In this document: positions 30,325 to 39,611 of the stretch, in pieces
Position numbering within the stretch: the stretch's first letter is position 1
Layout: each line of letters begins with the position of its first letter
Assembly (NCBI RefSeq): GCF_009363655.1
Contig: NZ_CP045393.1
Location: 3,906,001-3,970,000, forward strand
DNA from: Roseovarius sp. THAF27
GTDB taxonomy: Bacteria; Pseudomonadota; Alphaproteobacteria; Rhodobacterales; Rhodobacteraceae
Reading direction: 5' to 3'
Length of the DNA: 64,000 bases
Program-made: the position numbers and the translations under genes
The notes under the pieces: model-generated
What the model was told of the DNA's origin: nothing
Seen by the model: the letters and a program-made list of their open reading frames with translations, nothing else
Databases searched by the model: none

Positions 30325-31856
30325 GCGCCAGACCGGGGTGGAGCGCCGCCGCCCTCGTGGCGGCGCTCATCTTCGGGGCGCTGCTGGCCGTGGCCTTGCG
30401 CGCCGAAACCGGGCGCGGCTTCACCGCCGCCGACTGGGCCGCCCTGCGCTTCACGCTGGTGCAGGCCACCCTCTCGGCGCTTTTCTCGGTTCTGCTGGCC
30501 GTCCCCGTCGCGCGCGCCCTCGCCCGCCGCCGGTTCCGGGGCCGCAGCCTGCTGATCGCGCTTCTGGGTGCCCCGTTCATCCTGCCGGTGATCGTCGCCG
30601 TCCTGGGCCTGATCGAGGTTTTCGGCCGTGGCGGCTGGGTCAGCGCAGCGCTTGGCACGCTCGGCCTGCCGCCGGTTCAGATCTACGGCCTGCACGGCGT
30701 GGTCCTCGCGCATGTGTTCTTCAACCTGCCGCTGGCCACTCGCCTTGTCCTGCAAGGCTGGCAGGAGATCCCTGCCGAACGTTTCCGTCTTGCCACGCTT
30801 CTGGGCATCGACGGCTGGTCGATGTTCCGGGTGATCGAACTGCCCATGCTATTGCGCCTGATCCCCGGCGCCTTCACCGTGATCTTCGCCATCTGCCTCA
30901 CCAGCTTTGCCGTCGCGCTCACGCTTGGCGGCGGGCCGCGTGCGACCACGATAGAACTCGCCATTTACCAGGCGTTCAGGTTTGACTTCGATCTTGGGCG
31001 GGCCGCGCTTCTCTCTGCCGTGCAGCTTGGCCTGACGGTTCTTGCCGGTGGCATCGCCCTCTGGCTGGCGCGCGGCGAAGGGTTCGGCTCGGGCCTCGAT
31101 CGCGGTTTGAGCCGGTTCGACGGAAAAACGACCACCGCACGGTGGGTTGACGCGCTGTTCATCTGTGTGGCGGCAGTCTTCCTGCTCGTGCCGCTCATGG
31201 CCATCGCTCTGTCGGGCCTGCCCGGCTTTGCCGACATGCCGGGACAGGTCTGGACCGCCGCGCTCACCTCGCTCTGGGTCGCGGCGCTCAGCACGGTCCT
31301 TCTGCTCTGCATGGCCTTGCCCATGGCCGCCACCATCGCAACCGAACGGGGCCGTATGGTGGAAATCGCGGGCCTGCTCGGCCTCGCCGCCTCGCCGCTG
31401 GTGATCGGCACCGGGCTCTTCATCGCGATCCGACCCTACGCCAATCCGCAGGCCTTCGCCCTGCCCGTCACCGCGCTGGTCAACGCCATCACCGTCCTGC
31501 CTTTCGCGCTGCGCATCCTCGTCCCCCGCGCCCGCGATATCGTGGCGCGCCAAGGCCGCCTCGGCCTGTCGCTCGGCATGGCCGGGCTGCCCTTTTTGCG
31601 GCATGTCCTTCTACCCCGCCTGCGCCCGCAAATCGGGTTCGCCGCCGGACTGGCCGCCGCCCTCTCGATGGGCGATCTCGGCGTCATAACGCTCTTTGCC
31701 GACCCCGACGTCGCCACCCTGCCGCTGCAGATCTACCGCCTCATGGGCTCCTACCAGATGGAGGCCGCAGCCGCCGCCTCCTTCCTGCTGCTGATCCTGT
31801 CCTTCGGGGTCTTTTGGCTGCTCGACCGTGGTGGGCACCGCCATGCTGAAACTTGA
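30300..31856 (+). CDS. thiP: Thiamine ABC transporter, permease
   Basis: The 518-residue permease contains two fused BPD_transp_1 halves with about twelve helices. The EAA-type coupling loops read GWQEIPAERFRLATLLGIDGW (first half) and RDIVARQGRLGLSLGMAG (second half). The fused form is normal for ThiP. Its ATG lies 25 bases inside thiB, so translation is coupled. It forms the membrane channel of the thiamine importer. Confidence 0.93.
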   Translation: MAERAQPLSARPGWSAAALVAALIFGALLAVALRAETGRGFTAADWAALRFTLVQATLSALFSVLLAVPVARALARRRFRGRSLLIALLGAPFILPVIVAVLGLIEVFGRGGWVSAALGTLGLPPVQIYGLHGVVLAHVFFNLPLATRLVLQGWQEIPAERFRLATLLGIDGWSMFRVIELPMLLRLIPGAFTVIFAICLTSFAVALTLGGGPRATTIELAIYQAFRFDFDLGRAALLSAVQLGLTVLAGGIALWLARGEGFGSGLDRGLSRFDGKTTTARWVDALFICVAAVFLLVPLMAIALSGLPGFADMPGQVWTAALTSLWVAALSTVLLLCMALPMAATIATERGRMVEIAGLLGLAASPLVIGTGLFIAIRPYANPQAFALPVTALVNAITVLPFALRILVPRARDIVARQGRLGLSLGMAGLPFLRHVLLPRLRPQIGFAAGLAAALSMGDLGVITLFADPDVATLPLQIYRLMGSYQMEAAAAASFLLLILSFGVFWLLDRGGHRHAET

Positions 31857-32538
31857 CGCCACCACCATCCGCAACGGCAGCTTCACGCTGGCCGCCGACC
31901 TGACCGTACCGGAACGCGCGACCGTCGCCGTCATCGGCCCCTCGGGCGCCGGCAAGTCCACCCTGCTCGAAGGCATCGCGGGATTCCTGCCCGTGGCAGA
32001 GGGGCACATGACCTGGCACGGCGTCGACATCACCAATCAAGCCCCCGGAGCCCGCCCCGTCGCCATGCTGTTTCAGGAGGACAACCTTTTCCCGCACCTG
32101 ACACTGGCGCAGAACGTCGGCCTTGGCCTCTCACCCAACCTGCGCCTGCCGCCCGCCGACAGGAGCCGCGTGACCCAGGCTCTGGACCGCGTCGGCCTGG
32201 CGGACATGGACGCCCGCAAACCCGGCGAACTGTCGGGCGGCCAGCGCAGCCGCGCGGCCCTCGCCCGCGTCATGCTGCAGGACAAGCCGTTGCTCCTGCT
32301 GGATGAACCCTTCGCCGCGCTTGGCCCGGCGCTGCGGATGGAGATGCTCGACCTCGTCGCAGAGATCGCCCGCGAAACCGGCGCGACCCTCCTGATGATC
32401 TCCCACGCGCCAGAGGACGCCCGGCGCATCACCGAACGGGCCATCCTCGTCGCCGACGGCACCGCGCATGCCCCGCGACCGACCGCCGACCTGCTCGACG
32501 ATCCGCCGCCGGTCCTGCGCGACTATCTCGGCGCGTAG
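31843..32538 (+). CDS. thiQ: Thiamine ABC transporter, ATP-binding protein
   Basis: The 231-residue ATPase has Walker A GPSGAGKS, Q-loop FQEDNLFPHLT, signature LSGGQRSRAALARV, Walker B LLLLDEPF and the H-loop ISHAPEDA. The start at 31843 overlaps thiP by 14 bases; an ATG five codons upstream is possible. It powers thiamine uptake. The FQEDNLFPHL and LSGGQR segments are typical of ThiQ. The operon appears to end here, since no further gene follows on this strand. Confidence 0.93.
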   Translation: MLKLDATTIRNGSFTLAADLTVPERATVAVIGPSGAGKSTLLEGIAGFLPVAEGHMTWHGVDITNQAPGARPVAMLFQEDNLFPHLTLAQNVGLGLSPNLRLPPADRSRVTQALDRVGLADMDARKPGELSGGQRSRAALARVMLQDKPLLLLDEPFAALGPALRMEMLDLVAEIARETGATLLMISHAPEDARRITERAILVADGTAHAPRPTADLLDDPPPVLRDYLGA

Positions 32539-32694
32539 ACCTTCATTTCAAAAGGAAAAGGCGGTACGGACCGACCCCTGAGGGGGCCTGAAGATCAAGA
32601 GGACGGACACCGATGCACTCATCTGGGGAATGTGCCCGCCTTCCGGCCCGTGCCGCGGCCCGGGCGTTTCATGAAACACCACGGGCGTCAGAAT

Positions 32695-32733
32695 GGGGCG
32701 TGCGCTCAGGATGGGGGGAAAGGCGCACGCCCC
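32695..32733 (-). terminator. GC-rich hairpin between thiQ and the EF-hand gene
   Basis: GGGGCGTGCGC (32695-32705) and GCGCACGCCCC (32723-32733) are perfect 11-bp arms with a 17-base loop. It lies 15 bases past the EF-hand stop on the minus strand and between two convergent genes. There is no T-run, so it may act as a stabilising 3' end rather than a classic terminator. Confidence 0.5.
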
Positions 32734-32747
32734 GGCCGGGTGACGGC

Positions 32748-32981
32748 CTAGGCGGGAAGGATGCCCGCCTCTTGTCCTGCCGCGACTTCGGCTTCGCTCA
32801 GCATGCCATCGGCATCAGAGTCCAGTTGCTCGAAAGTGCCGGCCGGCGCATCGGGCATCGCAGCCTGGAATTCTTCCATCGAGACCATGCCGTCGCCGTC
32901 GGTATCCGCTTCCAAGGCAAAGGCCAGGGCCGGAACGGTCAGGGCAAGCGCGAACGTCGCTGCAGAAAGTGTCTTGGTCAT
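32748..32981 (-). CDS. Small EF-hand protein, exported
   Basis: The 77-residue protein has a signal peptide (MTKTLSAATFALALTVPALA) and two EF-hand loops, DTDGDGMVSMEE (residues 26-37) and DSDADGMLSEAE (54-65), both with calcium ligands at the expected positions. It is probably a periplasmic calcium-binding protein. The start follows GGGAAACC. A longer reading from 33185 is open but its first 68 residues look non-coding. Small secreted EF-hand proteins are common in marine Rhodobacteraceae; their roles are mostly unknown. Confidence 0.8.
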   Translation of the reverse strand: MTKTLSAATFALALTVPALAFALEADTDGDGMVSMEEFQAAMPDAPAGTFEQLDSDADGMLSEAEVAAGQEAGILPA

Positions 32982-33240
32982 CTTTGGTTTCCCTTTTCTG
33001 GGTTCAGGTTGTCCGGGGCGTTTCTGCCCGCGGACCCTGAACATGATCGCGCCATTCCAATCCCGAAAGAGCCCGTCGCCGGATGAAAGCCGGTCGTGCG
33101 AAATCAGGCCTAAAGCGCCGGTTTTCCTCGGCATTGTGCTGCCGGTGTTGGGCAGGGAAACGCCGCAACGCGAAAACCAGCGCATGGCGGATACCGCAAT
33201 CGGCAGGATGTCGTCAAAGGCGCCGCGACACCTTGAAGAG

Positions 33241-34239
33241 TCAGGCCAGCAGCCCGTCCACCGGCTTCACGATTCCGGTGCGTACCTTGCGGCGATTCAG
33301 GATCGGCGCGTTCATGAATTTCAGCGTCGCCGGATGCTCGGGCGCAAGCACACCGATGCGCACCAGCAAGGCGGCGATGGTGCAATTCGCGGCCCGCGTG
33401 CTGCCATCCGCAACTTTCAGCGCGATGCCCAGCTTCCTGGTCGGCGCAATGGCCACGAAGAAGCCTTCGGCGCCCGTCTTCAGCGCCACGGGCTCGTGGC
33501 AGGCTTTCATCAGCTCGGTACAGGCGCGTTTCTCGCCCGCCACCAGCAGCGGATTGGCGATCATCGCCTCGCGCAGCCGCACCGCAGCATCCTGCCGCGC
33601 GCCACCGCCTTCGGTGGCATTGGCGAACCAGCCCATGGCGCCCCCCATCCCGCGCATTGTGGTGATCGAGTTGGGCGCGTTGCACCCGTCTGGCGCAAAT
33701 CCCGGGCTGCGCTCTCCGGTCAGTTCCTCGAACGCCTCGAAACAGGCGCGCTGCACCGGGTGGTCCGGGTCCACGTATTCGGGCCCGCCGTTCAGGTGCT
33801 TCGACAGGGTCATGAACCCGGCATGCTTGCCGGAACAGTTGTTATGCACCTGGCAGGGCGATCCGTCGGTCTTGATCAGGTGATTGAACGCCTCCCGGTC
33901 CTGCGGCATCTGCGGCCCGCAGCGGAAATCCTCGTCACTCAGACCCAGCCCGTGGATCCAGTGATTCACCGCGTCCGTATGCACCGCCGCGCCCTGGTGC
34001 GACGCGCAGGCCAGTGCCAGTTGCTGCTGGGTCAGCCCGAACGCATCCGCCGCACCGCTATCGACCAGCGGCATCGCCTGTATCATCTTGGCCGAACTGC
34101 GCGGATAGATCACCGCGTCCGGGTCTCCCCAGGCCTCAATCACCTCGCCCGCGCCATTACAGATCACGGCATGGCCCAGATGCAGGCTTTCCACGATGTC
34201 TCCGCGCCAGATTTCGGTCAGGGGAACGGCATTCGTCAC
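33241..34239 (-). CDS. L-asparaginase, thermolabile (AnsA-like, PF06089) family
   Basis: The 332-residue protein has the pattern of the Rhizobium etli-type asparaginase family: LTEIWRGDIVESLHLGHAVI near the start, YPRSSAKMIQAMPLV (the SxxK-like Ser-Lys pair), HNNCSGKHAGF and GDGCNAPN-like PDGCNAPNS. It would hydrolyse asparagine to aspartate and ammonia in the cytoplasm. GTG 34239 was chosen because GGAGG lies seven bases upstream and the family N-terminus begins here; an ATG at 34281 is an alternative. It is divergent from the IalB-like gene. Confidence 0.85.
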   Translation of the reverse strand: MTNAVPLTEIWRGDIVESLHLGHAVICNGAGEVIEAWGDPDAVIYPRSSAKMIQAMPLVDSGAADAFGLTQQQLALACASHQGAAVHTDAVNHWIHGLGLSDEDFRCGPQMPQDREAFNHLIKTDGSPCQVHNNCSGKHAGFMTLSKHLNGGPEYVDPDHPVQRACFEAFEELTGERSPGFAPDGCNAPNSITTMRGMGGAMGWFANATEGGGARQDAAVRLREAMIANPLLVAGEKRACTELMKACHEPVALKTGAEGFFVAIAPTRKLGIALKVADGSTRAANCTIAALLVRIGVLAPEHPATLKFMNAPILNRRKVRTGIVKPVDGLLA

Positions 34240-34443
34240 TTGGGGCCTCCGGTCGTCGGGCTGGTCGTCTCGGCGCGTCATTCCTACGGCGAAAATTCGC
34301 CAATTGCACCTTTCATGTCTCGCGTGTTTCAGGCTAGTATTGCAATGTCGAGAAGGAAATGGCTGCACGTGCAGAAAATCCCGTCAGGGGGTGAGTGCCG
34401 CCAGGGACGATTGAGGCAAAAGGACAGCTTGGAGGCTGGACAA

Positions 34444-34971
34444 ATGGGATTATTCAAAGCATTCGGCGCCGCCGCGGCCCTGTTGGCCATGGTCGCGTCG
34501 GGCGCAACCGCACAAGACGAAAGCACCAACCAGGTCGCCGCGAAAACCGCGTGGAGCGTGTTCGAGGACGCCGACCCGAAAGAGTGCTGGGCCGTCAGCT
34601 CACCCACCGAGACGGTGAACACCAAGGATGGGCGCGTCGTCGCCGTCCGCCGTGGCGACATCCTGCTGATGACCTTCTTCCGGCCCGGCGCGGGCGTGGA
34701 CGGTCAGATCACCTTTACCGGCGGCTACCCCTTCGCGGGCGGCTCGACCGTGAACGTCAATATCGGCGGCACCGAGTTCGAGATGTTCACCGAGGGCGAG
34801 TGGGCCTGGCCGGCAAGCGCGTCCGACGACGCCAAGATCATCGCCGCGATGAAGCGGGGCGCCGATGCCGTGCTCACCGCGCGGTCCGGGCGGGGCACGG
34901 TCACCAAGGACACGTTCTCGCTCTTGGGCTACACCGCCGCCCTGGAAGAAGCCGAGAACCGCTGCAAGTAA
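34444..34971 (+). CDS. Invasion-associated locus B (IalB) family protein
   Basis: The 175-residue protein has a signal peptide ending near ATAQ (residue 24), followed by KTAWSVFEDADPKECWAVSSP and later DGRVVAVRRGDILLMTFFRPG and GTVTKDTFSLLGYTAALEEA, the IalB layout. IalB-like proteins are periplasmic or outer-membrane-associated in alphaproteobacteria, and in free-living marine species the role is unknown. The start follows GGAGGCTGGACAA. It is convergent with tsaC, with only 13 bases between the stops. Confidence 0.85.
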   Translation: MGLFKAFGAAAALLAMVASGATAQDESTNQVAAKTAWSVFEDADPKECWAVSSPTETVNTKDGRVVAVRRGDILLMTFFRPGAGVDGQITFTGGYPFAGGSTVNVNIGGTEFEMFTEGEWAWPASASDDAKIIAAMKRGADAVLTARSGRGTVTKDTFSLLGYTAALEEAENRCK

Positions 34972-34984
34972 GCCTGGCCGCAAG

Positions 34985-35941
34985 CTAGCCGATGACGTCG
35001 CGCGGGGCCGCCGCGCGGCGCAAACGGTCATTGATCGCCCGGCCCAACCCGCTGTCCGGGATCGGTGCCACGGCGATTCCGCCTACATTGGCGGCGTCCA
35101 GCCGGTGCAGGTACCCGAAAAGATGCGCAGCCGCTTCCACCAGGTCGCCGGTGGGCGACAGGTTCAGATCGCTCTCCATCGGCCCGAAGCCCAGCATCAG
35201 CTCGCCCTCGGTCACCTCGGTCGCGTTCAGGCGCACCGCCGCCCCCGGCGCGTAATGCGAGGTCATCTGCCCCGGCGCGGTCAGCGTGCCGCCCTCGACA
35301 TGCCGCTCCAGCGATGTGCCCAGCGCGGCCTCGATGGCCTCTGCCGGAATGCCCCCGGGCCGCAACAGCGTCGGCGCGCCGTCCAGCCCCAGGATGGTCG
35401 ATTCCAGCCCCACGTCACAAGCCCCGCCCTCGACGATCGCCTCGATCCGGCCCGACAGGCCCGCCGCCACATGCGCCGGCTCGGTCGGGCTGATCCGCCC
35501 CGAGGGGTTGGCCGAGGGCGCCGCCACCGGCCCGCCGAACGCGCGCAGCAACGCCTGCGCCACGGGATGCGCGGGCACCCGCACCGCCAGCGTCGGCAAC
35601 TCCGCCGTCACCAGCGGGGACAGCCCCGCCCCGCCCCGGATCGGCAAGACCAGCGTGATCGCCCCGGGCCAGAAGGCCGAGGCGAGGATTTCCGCCGCGT
35701 CCGACCACTCCACCAGCGTCCTGGCGACGTCGGCGTCGGGCACATGCACGATCAGCGGGTTGAAGCGGGGCCGCCCCTTGGCCTCGAAGATGCGCGCGAC
35801 GGCCATGTCGTCCCGCGCATCCGCGCCCAGCCCGTAGACCGTCTCTGTCGGAAAGGCGACAAGCCCGCCCGCGCGCCAGACCTCCGCCGCCTGCGCATAT
35901 CCCTCCGCATCGGCGGTCAGGTGTCGTGTCTCAAGTGTCAT
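34985..35941 (-). CDS. tsaC: Threonylcarbamoyl-AMP synthase (Sua5 form)
   Basis: The 318-residue protein combines an N-terminal YrdC-like domain (GLVAFPTETVYGLGADARDD, then AIFEAKGRPRFNPLIVH and PSANPSGRISPT) with a C-terminal Sua5 domain that starts near residue 215 (SHYAPGAAVRLN). It makes threonylcarbamoyl-AMP for the t6A37 modification of ANN-decoding tRNAs. ATG 35941 opens the family N-terminus; a longer reading from 36061 overlaps the divergent promoter region. It is divergent from the acyl-CoA dehydrogenase gene. Confidence 0.93.
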   Translation of the reverse strand: MTLETRHLTADAEGYAQAAEVWRAGGLVAFPTETVYGLGADARDDMAVARIFEAKGRPRFNPLIVHVPDADVARTLVEWSDAAEILASAFWPGAITLVLPIRGGAGLSPLVTAELPTLAVRVPAHPVAQALLRAFGGPVAAPSANPSGRISPTEPAHVAAGLSGRIEAIVEGGACDVGLESTILGLDGAPTLLRPGGIPAEAIEAALGTSLERHVEGGTLTAPGQMTSHYAPGAAVRLNATEVTEGELMLGFGPMESDLNLSPTGDLVEAAAHLFGYLHRLDAANVGGIAVAPIPDSGLGRAINDRLRRAAAPRDVIG

Positions 35942-36074
35942 GGCCGGTCTGACGCCGCGTTTCTGTTGCCGTGTCGGGCGGGTGCAATAGTGTTGATGCC
36001 AAGCCCAAGTCACAGTTACAGATGCCCGTGCCGGATTCCAAGCCGCGCCGCCCACCGCCATTCGGGAGATACCG

Positions 36075-37790
36075 ATGCCCTATCGCGCCCCTGTCGAGGA
36101 TTTCCAGTTCCTGTTCGATCACGTGGTCGGCCTGGACCGCGTCACCGCCACCGACCGCTTCGCCGAGGCGACGCCGGATGTCACCTCCGCGATCCTGACC
36201 GAGGCCGGCAAGCTGTGCGAAGAGGTGCTGGCCCCCCTGCAACGTCCCGGCGACCTGCATCCCGCCAGGCTCGAAAACGGCGTCGTGCGCACCAGCCCCG
36301 GCTATGCCGAGGGCTACAAGGCCATCGCAGAAGGCGGCTGGGTTGCCATCGCCGCCGATCCCGAACATGGCGGCATGGGCCTGCCCATGACCGTGACCAC
36401 CGCCGTGAATGACATGATGTCGGCCGCCTGCCTGTCCCTGCAACTCAGCCCCCTGATGACGCAAGGCCAGATCGAGGCGCTGGAGCATCACGCCAGCGAC
36501 GCGCTCAAGCAGACCTACCTGCCCAAACTGGTCAGCGGCGAATGGACCGGCACCATGAACCTGACCGAGGCGCAGGCCGGCAGCGACGTCGGCGCGCTGT
36601 CCACCAAGGCCGTGCCGAACGGTGACGGCACCTACGCCATCACCGGCCAGAAGATCTATATCAGCTGGGGCGACAACGACTTCACCCCCAATGTCTGCCA
36701 CCTTGTGCTGGCCCGCCTGCCCGACGCCAAGCCGGGGACCAAGGGCATCAGCCTGTTCCTCGTGCCGAAATTCATTCCTGACGAGAACGGCGAACCGGGC
36801 CGCGCCAATGACCTCAAGGTCGTCAGCCTGGAACACAAGATGGGCCTGCATGGCAGCCCCACCGCGGTGATGCAGTATGACGGCGCCACCGGCTGGCTGG
36901 TGGGCGAAGAACATGACGGGATGCGTGCCATGTTCACCATGATGAACAACGCCCGGCTGGGTGTCGGCACCCAAGGGGTGGGCGTGGCCGACGGCGCCTA
37001 CCAGCACGCGCTGGCCTATGCGCAGGACCGCAAGCAGGGCCGCAGCACGATAGAGAACGGCACCGGCACCATCATAGACCACGCCAATGTGCGCCGGATG
37101 CTGGCCACGATGAAGGCCGAGACCTTCGCCGCCCGCGCCATCGCGCTCACCTGTGCCGCCGCCATCGACATGGAAACCGCCACCGCCGCGCCCGACTGGG
37201 CCGCCCGCGCCGCGTTCCTGACACCCATCGCCAAGGCGTTCGGCACCTATACCGGCATTTCCGTCGCCAACATGGGCATCCAGCTGCATGGCGGCATGGG
37301 CTTCATCGAGGAAACCGGCGCCGCGCAATACCTGCGCGATGTCCGCGTCACGGCGATCTACGAAGGCACCAACGGCATCCAGGCGATGGACCTCGTGGGC
37401 CGCAAGCTGATGGACGGGGGCGAGGCCGCCTATGCCCTCCTCGACGAGATCGAAAGCACCGCCGAGACCGCCCGCGCAAAGCGCCCCGAACTGGCCGAGC
37501 CCGTCTGGCAAGCCACCGAATCGCTGCGCGAAGCGACCGAGTGGATGGTCGCGCAGACCGAGATGAACAACCGCTTCGCCGGGGCCGTGCCGTTCCTGCG
37601 GGCCTTCGCGCGCGTCCTTGGCGGCCATGCGCACCTGCTGGCCGCGATGCACGACACCGATGGCACCCGCGCGCGCCTTGCGCGGTTCTACATCACCCGC
37701 ATCCTGCCCGAGGCGCAGGCCCATATCGCCCACGCCACCGCCGGGGCGGATGACCTCTACGCCCTCGCTCCAGAAGACTTCGCAGCCTGA
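36075..37790 (+). CDS. dmdC: Acyl-CoA dehydrogenase, probably methylthiopropanoyl-CoA dehydrogenase (DmdC type)
   Basis: The 571-residue flavoprotein has the long ACAD form: MTQGQIEALEHHAS, GTMNLTEAQAGSDVGAL (FAD/substrate motif), NNARLGVGTQGVGVA, GGMGFIEETGAAQYLRD and YEGTNGIQAMDL with the catalytic Glu region, plus a C-terminal extension. It closely matches my memory of DmdC from Ruegeria, which oxidises methylthiopropanoyl-CoA in DMSP demethylation. dmdB and dmdD are not adjacent, so another acyl-CoA substrate is possible. The stop overlaps an MBL-fold hydrolase gene by one base. Confidence 0.72.
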   Translation: MPYRAPVEDFQFLFDHVVGLDRVTATDRFAEATPDVTSAILTEAGKLCEEVLAPLQRPGDLHPARLENGVVRTSPGYAEGYKAIAEGGWVAIAADPEHGGMGLPMTVTTAVNDMMSAACLSLQLSPLMTQGQIEALEHHASDALKQTYLPKLVSGEWTGTMNLTEAQAGSDVGALSTKAVPNGDGTYAITGQKIYISWGDNDFTPNVCHLVLARLPDAKPGTKGISLFLVPKFIPDENGEPGRANDLKVVSLEHKMGLHGSPTAVMQYDGATGWLVGEEHDGMRAMFTMMNNARLGVGTQGVGVADGAYQHALAYAQDRKQGRSTIENGTGTIIDHANVRRMLATMKAETFAARAIALTCAAAIDMETATAAPDWAARAAFLTPIAKAFGTYTGISVANMGIQLHGGMGFIEETGAAQYLRDVRVTAIYEGTNGIQAMDLVGRKLMDGGEAAYALLDEIESTAETARAKRPELAEPVWQATESLREATEWMVAQTEMNNRFAGAVPFLRAFARVLGGHAHLLAAMHDTDGTRARLARFYITRILPEAQAHIAHATAGADDLYALAPEDFAA

Positions 37791-38830
37791 TGGCCGACGG
37801 AAGCAAGATCGCCACCCCCTGGGACGAAGCTCCCGATCACGGCGCGGCCGTCGAGGTCGCGCCCGGCATCCTGTGGATCCGCCTGCCCCTGCCCATGGCG
37901 CTGGATCACGTCAACATCTACGCGCTGGACGAGGGCGACAGCTGGACCATCGTCGATACCGGCGTGCGCACCAAGCGCTCCATCGCGCTGTGGGAGGATG
38001 TGCTGGCCGCACCGCTGCAAGGCAAACCCGTCTCACGAATCATCCTCACCCATCACCACCCCGACCATATCGGCATGGCCGGCTGGCTGATGGACCTCTT
38101 CGGCGCCGAGCTGCTGATGACCCGCACCGCCTACCTGATGGCCCGGATGCTGATCCTCGATGTCGAGGAACGCCCCACCCCGCAGGCGCTTGAATTCTGG
38201 CAACGCGCGGGCATGGACCCGGACATCTTCGAGGCCCGCAAGACCGACCGCCCTTTCAACTTCGCGGACAGCTGCGCGCCCCTCCCGGTGGGCTATACCC
38301 GCCTGCAACAGGGCGGCACGCTCACCGCCGGGGGGCGCGATTGGGACATCCATGTGGGCCACGGCCACGCGCCCGAACACCTGACGCTCTGGTCCCGCGA
38401 CGACGCGCTGGTGATCGCGGGCGATCAGATCATCTCGTCCATCAGCCCCAATATCGGCGTCTACCCCACCGAACCCGACGCCGACCCGCTGGGCGAATGG
38501 CTGGACAGCTGCGCGCGTCTGTCGGCCCTCGCCCGTCCCGATCAACTGGTCCTGTCGGGTCACAAGCTGCCTTTCACCGGCCTGCCCACACGAATGCGCC
38601 AACTGGCCGAGAATCACCACGGCGCGCTCAAGCGGCTTGAGAAACACCTCGCCACGCCCCGCACCGCCGCCCAGTGCTTCCCGCCGCTCTTCAAGCGCAG
38701 GATCGACGGCGGCACCTACGGGCTTGCCCTGGTCGAAGCGGTTGCACATCTCAACCACCTGCATCAGGCTGGCCGCGTCACGCGGACCCTGGACGACGAC
38801 GGCGCGTGGCTCTGGCAAGCGAAGGACTAG
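37790..38830 (+). CDS. MBL-fold metallohydrolase
   Basis: The 346-residue protein has the metallo-beta-lactamase core: DTGVRTKRS, the zinc motif THHHPDHIG (HxHxDH variant), GHGHAPEHLTLW and GDQII. It also has a C-terminal winged-helix-like extension, as in LACTB2 and hydroxyacylglutathione-hydrolase relatives. Its ATG overlaps the TGA of the preceding dehydrogenase (TGATG), so the two are translationally coupled. A hydrolase acting on a thioester or on a product of the same acyl-CoA pathway is a fair inference. Confidence 0.85.
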   Translation: MADGSKIATPWDEAPDHGAAVEVAPGILWIRLPLPMALDHVNIYALDEGDSWTIVDTGVRTKRSIALWEDVLAAPLQGKPVSRIILTHHHPDHIGMAGWLMDLFGAELLMTRTAYLMARMLILDVEERPTPQALEFWQRAGMDPDIFEARKTDRPFNFADSCAPLPVGYTRLQQGGTLTAGGRDWDIHVGHGHAPEHLTLWSRDDALVIAGDQIISSISPNIGVYPTEPDADPLGEWLDSCARLSALARPDQLVLSGHKLPFTGLPTRMRQLAENHHGALKRLEKHLATPRTAAQCFPPLFKRRIDGGTYGLALVEAVAHLNHLHQAGRVTRTLDDDGAWLWQAKD

Positions 38831-38837
38831 ACCCGCC

Positions 38838-39293
38838 ATGGACGACAAGATCGAGACCACCGCCGAACATGTCGAACGCGCGGTCTTCGCCCGCTGTCAC
38901 GAGGTTCACGCCGATCCCGACACGCGCTGCACCGAGGTGCCCGAGAAACTGGCAACCAAACAGGCCGTGGCGAGAAAGAGTGCCGCGCAGTGGGCCTACG
39001 AGCGGCTGATTCTCTATATCCAGAACTTCGAGAAGACGCTGGATAACGAACACGAGGTCGCCATGGGCTTCGCCGGTGGCGGCCCCGGCACCCTGAGGAT
39101 CGAGGGGATGGGCTATTTCGATCCCGACATCGTCACCTTCTACGGCTCCGACCCTTCGGGCGCCAAGACCCAGCTGATCCAGCATGTCAGCCAGCTTGGC
39201 GTGATGCTCCGCGCCCTGCCCAAGCCGTCCGAGACCGCCGAGCCGGTGCGCATCGGCTTCCGCCTGGCGCAGGATCTCGAAACCTCTGCCTGA
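38838..39293 (+). CDS. DUF6173 family protein
   Basis: The 151-residue protein contains WAYERLILYIQNFEKTLDNE, EVAMGFAGG, LRIEGMGYFDPDIVTFYG and QLIQHVSQLGVMLRALPK, which I recognise as the DUF6173 pattern frequent in Rhodobacteraceae. It has no signal peptide or membrane helix. It starts seven bases after the MBL-fold gene, so it probably belongs to the same operon. No function is known to me. Confidence 0.75.
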   Translation: MDDKIETTAEHVERAVFARCHEVHADPDTRCTEVPEKLATKQAVARKSAAQWAYERLILYIQNFEKTLDNEHEVAMGFAGGGPGTLRIEGMGYFDPDIVTFYGSDPSGAKTQLIQHVSQLGVMLRALPKPSETAEPVRIGFRLAQDLETSA

Positions 39294-39377
39294 CTGCGAC
39301 GTTCCGGGCCGTGACAGCCACATCGGAATCCGTTATCCAGTCGCAAACAGTGACAACCGCACACAAGGATCGTGATC

Positions 39378-39515
39378 ATGGCCAACGAACACAAGCACGG
39401 CGAAATGGACATCAAGGTTCAGGAAAAGACCTTCGAGGGCTTCCTGAAGGCATCGACCTACGTCGCGGCCGGCTCCATCATCTTTCTTATCCTGCTGGCG
39501 ATGATCAACGTCTAG
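39378..39515 (+). CDS. aa3-type cytochrome c oxidase subunit IV
   Basis: The 45-residue protein starts MANEHKHGEMDIKVQEKTF and has a single hydrophobic helix (YVAAGSIIFLILLAMI), the pattern of the small bacterial oxidase subunit IV (COX4_pro_2). It associates with the aa3 oxidase in the inner membrane. The main subunits are not in this window; the gene often stands alone in this family. A strong terminator follows 30 bases after the stop, so it is a monocistronic or last-in-operon gene. Confidence 0.88.
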   Translation: MANEHKHGEMDIKVQEKTFEGFLKASTYVAAGSIIFLILLAMINV

Positions 39516-39545
39516 GCCGAGCGTCGTCACATCGACAGGCATGCG

Positions 39546-39580
39546 ACGCCCCCGCAGGACACTGAGGGGGCGTTTTGTTT
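39546..39580 (+). terminator. Rho-independent terminator behind oxidase subunit IV
   Basis: ACGCCCCC (39546-39553) pairs with GGGGGCGT (39666-offset arm, at 39566-39573) across a 12-base loop, followed by TTTTGTTTT. It is the most canonical terminator of the window. Confidence 0.9.
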
Positions 39581-39611
39581 TGCCCTGATCTGCCCGCATT
39601 CGCGCGGCCCG

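Noticed and set aside
32982..33185. An N-terminal extension of the EF-hand protein
   Set aside because: The added 68 residues have no signal or domain and precede a textbook signal peptide, which must be at the N-terminus.
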